Part shown: piece after piece, positions 57,951 through 64,000 of the stretch
Position numbering within the stretch: position 1 is the first letter of the stretch
How the letters are laid out: every line of letters starts with the position of its first letter
Source of the DNA: Siphonodentalium dalli
Taxonomy: Eukaryota; Mollusca; Scaphopoda; Gadilida; Siphonodentaliidae
Assembly: GCA_032622095.1 (NCBI GenBank)
Contig: CP136069.1
Span: 126,251,450 to 126,315,449, forward strand
Length of the DNA stretch: 64,000 bases
Direction: 5' to 3'
Translations under genes and position numbers: made by a program
Notes under the pieces: generated by a model
Seen by the model: only the letters and a program-made list of their open reading frames with translations
Database searches by the model: none
Told to the model about the DNA's origin: nothing

Positions 57951-59300
57951 AGATTTGGATATTGTTCTAAACAGGTCAGCATCAGATGAATTTATCTAAT
58001 TTTCATAGTTTCTATTATTCCATTTCCATGAAATATCGCGTGTAAAATTAACAGCTACTTTTCGCAAAATATTCATATTATATCAGATTGTATCAGCATT
58101 CCTGGATCGTTTACCAATAGGGGAAAATGTGTTTAACAGTAGTCATTGCCAACCCACCTTAGGAGCGTTATCAATTAAACTTGCAAATTTGGATGATTTC
58201 TCCATTTTGGTAACCATCTCAGTCACCATCTTGAATTTAAATGCATAAGTATAATAATATGTCAAGCTAACATATCATTGTTTACGAATGACTAAATATT
58301 ATAATTTTTTCAATATAAAGTTGTTATTAGCCGCCGATTTCAAACCGCTGTGAATAATTTAAGAGGCGAGTGTGAAAAATCATCAATTATTATAACTTCG
58401 GTCGCCGTTTTGGGAGCCATCTTGGATTTTGAGGCCCAAATTCGACCGTCAAGAGGAAGTGTGATGCAATGGCATCACTGATGACGAAGCATAATCATTT
58501 TACTATCTAAATTTTGCTCCCAGACTCAATGCCAACTCTGAAATTGTTCATTGTTGCCATTTTGATGATGTTATCTCATTTTCGTGGTTTCATTCTCTTG
58601 AATTCTTGGGTATAAACATCCATTGTTCGCAAAATATTTATATTGTTTCATAACTCCACCTTCGTTCGCCAACATGGATCAGATATATTCACCTATATTT
58701 ACTAAATCGCACATTAGGAGGGATATCAAAGAAAATTTGATATATTTTAGTGATTTATCTAGTTTGGCAACCATTTTGGCCGCCATCTTGAATATATATG
58801 CACTTTTTTGGTTGTAGTTATATGGCAATCTATATATTTAAAATTGATGTACTTTTTTTTAATTAAATTCAGCTTTTTTCTGGCTAACACTTTGCTCGAG
58901 TCACAAAATCTATTTTTGGTAAAATGCCATACCATATTTATGAATTCACATTTTAACAATATTATTACTAATAAGACCCAAAGTAGGACATATTAGCATG
59001 TACAAATGGTTAGGTATTCAAATTTATTTAAAATTAAGTTGCTAATAGCCACCGATATCAAACAAGCATGAATAAAGTGTGAAAATTCATCATTTTTCCG
59101 AATTTCGGTCGCCATTTTGGCCGCCATCTTGATGTAACGTGGTCAATTGTTATGTCAAAGTGAAGCCTGTTGTGTAACACTATCACAAAAGTAGAGAAAT
59201 ATTATATTTCCTGTCATAAATTCACAACTAGCTATTAATCAAACTGACTCAGTGCCTACTCAGAAATTATTGATGGCGGCCATCTTGATGACGTCATATA
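57951..59300. repeat. Two-copy degenerate repeat with TTGGCCGCCATCTTG words
   Basis: CCATTTTGGxxxCCATCTTG occurs near 58,204, 58,410, 58,770 and 59,112, with a shortened form at 59,275. Two ~550-600 bp units can be lined up: a CGCAAAATATT-ATATT part (58,065 and 58,629), then CATTTTGG-CCATCTTGAAT (58,204 and 58,770), then AAGTTGTTATTAGCCGCCGAT / AAGTTGCTAATAGCCACCGAT (58,320 and 59,036), then TTCGGTCGCCxTTTTGG (58,400 and 59,104). Diverged, no coding support. Confidence 0.65.
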
Positions 59301-59837
59301 TCCACCCAGTCGCGACCCCCAGGTGTCTAACATTTGTTTTCTGGTGCCTGAGATATCAAGCAACATCATTAGCATGGTCGCTATATTTCTTCACAAAATG
59401 CACACCGGAGCCAAAAAATGGACTAAATATAAGAATATTGAAAAGAGTGAGCATTATTTATATATAATGTAACTATTATATGAGTTATACCATTTAAGAA
59501 CAACTATTATTGAGTGTGTTAGCATTATTTGTATACATTATTAATATCATATAATATGATGGACTCATTTATTGATGTACCTGTATGTTATGTATTGTTT
59601 GTATATATGTATATAAGTTGTATAGCATGTTGCAACTTAGATGTTGATTTTGCTAATAAACCATTTCATTCCAGTAAACTGTTAGTCATGTACATTTTTT
59701 AAGTAGTGTGCCATTCACATCACAGCACCCTACAACCCTCTACGATGAATCGTAAACACTATGGTTCTGATCGATATCTAAACACCAATGTCCTTATACA
59801 TCCAAGTTGCGAATGGAAGCAATTAAGAAAAAAGCAA
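59301..59837. other. Unassigned AT-rich DNA
   Basis: No gene or repeat identified. Confidence 0.5.
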
Positions 59838-60021
59838 TTGGTATAACACACTATACGGATTTTGCTTAATTTGAGAGCGATATGCCCGAGGCCGTATACA
59901 CGTGAGAGGCAGTCGAACTCCCTTGTTCGATTGGTTATTACGTGCGCGTACGGTCTCAATAATAATATTGCTCTTAAATTAAGTAAAATTCGCTCGGATC
60001 GACATTTTTGTATTATACCAA
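59838..60021. mobile_element. ~184 bp imperfect palindromic element
   Basis: TTGGTATAACACACTATACG ... TTTTGCTTAATTTGAGAGC at the left pairs with GCTCTTAAATTAAGTAAAAT ... TATTATACCAA at the right. The centre is GC-richer. The 132-codon minus-strand frame here is accidental, since it runs through the hairpin. Confidence 0.65.
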
Positions 60022-60478
60022 CATAACAAGCGTTTAAACCAGGAAGTTGTTGAAACAGGAAGTTGTTGAAACAGAAAATGTCAACATTGAATAGTGGCGA
60101 CAGCGGACCATTAGCCAAATCATTTTGTATCAGAATACTGTAAGCGTATGATGACATACATGGGAGCGGGATCGGCTCTGCAGTCCGAAAATATATAAAC
60201 GATCATTGTTTGAAAGAAAGACCAACATATATAATGTTGACAAATCGTTGTAGCACACACTCACAGTGAAGGACCAACATACACGATATAATAAATACGC
60301 CAAAACAAGATCAATGGTAGGAAATATAAAGGTTTATTCGTCATCGACAAATCAAACACTCGATTCATCCGAACGGGGATGTGGACAGTGCATGCATATA
60401 TACGGCTCCTGCGATATTGAGTTGAAACGATCAAAAGGACACATTAACTGTTATTCTTGGGCCACGATATATAGAGTA

Positions 60479-60628
60479 ATCAATTGGTTTCGATGATTAC
60501 GTGAAATAATTCACGAGGGGAGTCGGCCGTGATATTTATAAACCGAGTGAGCGGAGATAACGAGGATTTTACCAACAGGACCGGCTCCCCGGGCGAATTA
60601 CGCCACGTAATCATCGAAACCAATTGAT
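60479..60628. mobile_element. ~150 bp MITE with perfect ~25 bp inverted ends and TA flanks
   Basis: ATCAATTGGTTTCGATGATT continues ACGTG; the right end is its exact inverse. TA lies on both sides. The interior (GGAGTCGGCCGTGATATTTA and CGAGTGAGCGGAGATAACGA) is too short to code. The 76-codon frame ending at 60,496 runs into its left end. Confidence 0.85.
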
Positions 60629-60889
60629 TATTCTCTTAAAACATATTTTTCGCGACTTAAAAGCGCTAATTCTAAAGATGATTTGTGACAAAATAGTCAC
60701 GACAAACTGTCACCGGGACGTAATTAGCCAGCCAATACGCACACGCTTGACTACCAAAAGATAACATATCGGGGTTCACGATATGATGGCTATTGCATGG
60801 CATACAATCGCGACCACGGGAGGCACGTGGTGTTCGATTGAATATCAGAATGTAGGGTATCTTATAATACCATATCCCATAATATGTCA

Positions 60890-61240
60890 AATATAGCGAA
60901 TTATCGAAATATGAAATAAAACGAAAAAGCGAAATAGGAAACTACATCGAAAATCGAAATAGGAAAATACAGCGAAATAGCGAAATAGGGCGAAATATAG
61001 AACGAAATATAGAAATATGAAATTATTTTTATAAACGAAATAACGGAGATATTTGAAAAAGCGTCTTTGACGAAATAACGGACATATTTGGAGAAGTGTT
61101 TTAAAGAGCGAAAATATAGAACGAAATATAGTAATATGAAATTATTTTTATAAATGAAATAACGGAGATATTTGAAAAAGTGTCTTTGACGAAATAACGG
61201 CCATATGCATATTTGGAGAAGTGTTTTAAAGAGCGTAAAT
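60890..61240. repeat. GCGAAATA-rich tract and ~125 bp tandem duplication
   Basis: Short GCGAAATA and CGAAATAG words fill 60,895-60,995. Then a ~120-128 bp unit (TATAGAACGAAATATAG, TTATTTTTATAAACGAAATA, ACGGAGATATTTGAAAAAG, TCTTTGACGAAATAACGG, ATATTTGGAGAAGTGTTTTA) occurs twice in tandem, 60,992-61,112 and 61,113-61,236. The minus-strand 144-codon frame here, rich in F/Y/I, is a product of the repeat. Confidence 0.85.
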
Positions 61241-64000
61241 TCCAGTAGCATCGTTAAATGTGAAACTACAGACATTTTACTTCTCATGCCGTTTGCTTTG
61301 ATAAAGATACGTGCTGCATGCATGTTTCCATTCATATTCTGGCACCGCGTGGTTTCCTATGACTAAATGACTGCAAAAACAAACCGTGCAAACATGCCAG
61401 CGTATGAATGTACCCTAAGTGACGGCTAAGTATGAGATAAACGCAACAGGAGCTTTGCTGTTTATTACGCCCATAGTATGGGTGTTTACTGCTTAGCTGA
61501 TCTAGCCGTACCAATGGAGCAATGGGGATATTTCGCAATTCAATTATTAGTTTATTCTGATCGTCAAGTTGAGACATTACAGATATGTATGTATATAATG
61601 TACAATATAGTTCAGTACAGGTATACATGTATATATTATATATGGCATAATAATAGAAGATAGAAAGGTTGGACCGTATTCGGTTGTTTCAGTGTGCCAG
61701 GCGGGGTGGTAATAAGCCTCGGGCAGACCTGAATATTTATAAGACCTTCTTAATAAACACTGATAGATTTTTAACTGTCTTTTGATTTCGGGAGTTGAAA
61801 AGAGCGGCTAGTTTGTAAGTGTTCGGACTCTGGCAGTAGTAGGGTTTCAGGTATTTTATTCTAAGTTCATTAAGTTCCCTACACTTCAGTATCATGTGGT
61901 ATTCATCGCCGATTTCGAGATTATAGAGGACAACATATTTCGGATTTCACGCGATGCGAGTTATTTTAGGAAATTGTAGTAAAGCTTATCTGGCCTTGAG
62001 CTATGGAGCGATGGGGATATCTCGCATGACATCACATTTCGGGTTTTCACGGATGTATCTTCGCGGAAGTCTCATTGTTGCAGGGTGTAATTTTTATGAT
62101 CGCGTTATAATTAATTGCTTTCGATATTTAGGTAAACAATGCCTGGGCCACTTTTGAAGATTTTATTACGGGAACACAATTCATATTATAACAGCTAACT
62201 TTGCTGACGATGTATGTCTCAGTTGGAATGTAGAATAAAGGTACCGGGCGTGTATTTAAGCAGATTAGTATTTTTTCCGCATTTAGAGGCTTTCTGGTGC
62301 GGTGAATGAGAAACATGCAGTAATATGGCGTAGTTGTTGCAATAATTTTAAGAATTAGTTGCTTTAACCGAATTCTAAGGTGGTGCATTCATGAAACCAA
62401 TATATGTTATAGTATAATGTATATATATGCCTAATAATATGATTTTGAGGGCGTTACCATTTCTGAATATGGTATTCTTGTTAGAAATGTGCCGCATGCA
62501 GACAGAATCTCCTGGAAAATAACATATATAGAGGCAGAGAGATGGAGAGATTCGTGTATATTGTGTGGTTGTGATAATGTAACAATGGTTGGAAAGAACG
62601 ATAGCAGCGTATTGTATAGTATATGGTTATAAGTATAGTCTATAGCGATGCTTTGGTGAAATAGAAAATTATCAGATAGCTATAGAACCGTCGGTTCTAT
62701 AACACATTCAAAACAAATGTCAGCTACATACTCCTGCATGCATGCAGGCGTGTTCTTCCCGATATGGTTACAAACTTAGAACAGAAATACTGCTGTATCA
62801 AGGCAGTTAGGAACGAATAAAGATCACATTTCTTAATTGAGAATGCATATAATGTCCTTGACAAATCCAGACACATGGCGACAAAATAGCAGGACCTGGT
62901 ATGCTTTGAAGATAAATAATTTGAGTGGCGTTTTATGGTTAATATGCAAGTGAACAAGTTTTTCCAGCTACGAAACGCAGCTTGCGTATATAAATTTCCC
63001 GTTCGACAGGCATCATTCCCAAGATATTTTGAGCAAGAATTGTTGGAGTCCGTGTTGGTAATAATTGGATATGCTATATGCATACCCGGAACCACCTCTT
63101 GGTGTTCAACATCGCATCACTGTTTCTAAAGAAAGTAACTCGCATCCGTAGAGATAATTTAGGGAATACAATGCACTTGAAGAATTTAGTCATGACAGCG
63201 GGAAAACATAACTGCATGCATAGTGCAATCTTTTTTGTTTTGTTGTTGTAATAGTTTTCCAGCTAAGGCAAATTAGGTAATAAGCATCTTATGTGCAATG
63301 TTTTGGTTGCATTTTAACGTGTTACAAATTTTCCCCGAAGAATTCCAAGATGTGTACATTACGTGTCTTCAGTTAAGCATTGGTTGACCCTATCCCCAAG
63401 TTACCAAGTACTAGATCGAGCTGGCAAATGGTCTCATTGAAGACAATCAACTTTGCTTTTAGCATTGGATAAATTGAATCGCCACCATGTATACCACTAT
63501 ACTGTATTTGTGGCATATTGACAACCAAGTTGCAGAACAGGGTTCAGTCTGACCGCTGTCGGCATGTGTAATTTCTTAATTAAATCTAACATTTTTTATT
63601 GAAGTGTTTTGTCAGTAACAATTCATTCTGGCATGATCTAGACTATTTCAAATGAATATAGACAGTTCAGTTTCTCATGATAATTCTGAATAAATTGTAA
63701 ACTACAAAAGTCTTCAATAAAATAATGAGTGTTTTCCTTTCATTCTATTTTTAGGTCACAGCCATTGTATTGTCTGGTTTACTGGTCCTCTTACCTGGCC
63801 AAACATAACACAGGCGAATAAAAAAAAAAAAAAAAAACCGAATGTGCATTTTGAATTTTATGGTTTGACTTCAAAAGTAGTCATGGTTTACATACATTCA
63901 CCGGGACAGAACCTGGGAATCGCAAATGTTTATCAAAATGTTTGCATTTTAGTGATATGAGCCGAGACATCCTTTTTAGACACATGCAGCAAGGATGCCA
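61241..64000. other. Unassigned intergenic or intronic DNA
   Basis: Near 61,490-61,545 and 61,975-62,030 a similar string occurs (GCTTAxCTGxxCT, ATGGAGCxATGGGGATAT, TCGCA), perhaps two copies of an old dispersed repeat. A poly-A run of 18 lies at about 63,820-63,837 and could be a retroposed tail, but no body was recognised. The 123-codon minus frame at 62,724-63,095 has no recognisable domain. No tRNA or other RNA gene seen. Confidence 0.45.

Noticed and set aside
59759-60157. 132-codon minus-strand frame
   Set aside because: Runs straight through a palindromic element (59,838-60,021) and has no domain or splice signals.
60901-61335. 144-codon F/Y/I-rich minus-strand frame, membrane-protein-like
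   Set aside because: Lies in the GCGAAATA tract and its ~125 bp tandem duplication. Hydrophobicity follows from AT-rich composition.
63820-63837. Poly-A tail of a processed pseudogene
   Set aside because: The A-run is clear, but no upstream coding or SINE body and no target duplication could be recognised, so it is left as a simple repeat.

Overview
This window looks like repeat-rich, AT-rich nuclear DNA from an invertebrate animal. A marine lophotrochozoan, perhaps a bivalve mollusc, fits best. The grounds are indirect: abundant ACATGTACATGTA-type words, a short element combining CCCCCGAAAA ends with a GTCCGTCCGTCC tract, many foldback mini-transposons, one exon-like segment with an intron acceptor and an AATAAA signal, and no prokaryotic gene organisation. 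The species call is low confidence. Only two coding traces are supported with moderate or better confidence: a decayed transposon gene (46.2-47.7 kb, minus) and a probable terminal exon of a host gene (56.8-57.3 kb, minus). A third, unidentified decayed coding region sits at 16.3-17.4 kb. The other open frames I examined look like chance frames or frames through tandem repeats.

Layout. 1-9.4 kb: old sequence with several two- or three-copy tandem repeats of about 150-225 bp and short foldback elements. 9.4-10.3 and 22.6-23.0 kb: apparent remains of an older, internally deleted relative of the giant element at 33.4-53.1 kb. 10,347-22,571: a 12.2 kb giant foldback element. Its two arms are tandem arrays of one ~172 bp satellite in opposite orientation, organised as outer subfamily A and inner subfamily B on both sides of a 1.1 kb core. 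It has matching unique ends and an 8-bp target duplication (AAACATAC). 24,044-33,415 and 53,056-56,530: one satellite array of ~605 bp units, showing higher-order repeats, split in two by an insertion.

The insertion (33,416-53,055, 19.6 kb) has perfect 28-bp terminal inverted repeats. Inside it are CCCAGGT-type minisatellites near both ends, a 2.7 kb array of ~45 bp units, several MITEs, and a tandem ~600 bp duplication. One copy of that duplication is interrupted by a head-to-head pair of TGGGAGGCC-ended elements (42,739-49,008) that forms a ~2.5 kb palindrome. The second member of the pair carries a further insertion (45,303-48,893) holding the decayed transposon gene, and that gene is itself split by a ~123 bp palindrome. 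This gives five readable levels of nesting, and in most cases an uninterrupted copy of the target is also present in the window.

56.5-64 kb: the edge of the satellite array, the probable 3' terminal exon, a two-copy degenerate repeat marked by GGCCGCCATCTTG-type words, two further palindromic MITEs, and otherwise unassigned intergenic or intronic DNA. I saw no CRISPR array, no convincing tRNA or rRNA gene, and no functional multi-gene system. The notable biology here is how DNA transposons, foldback structures and satellite arrays generate and interrupt one another.
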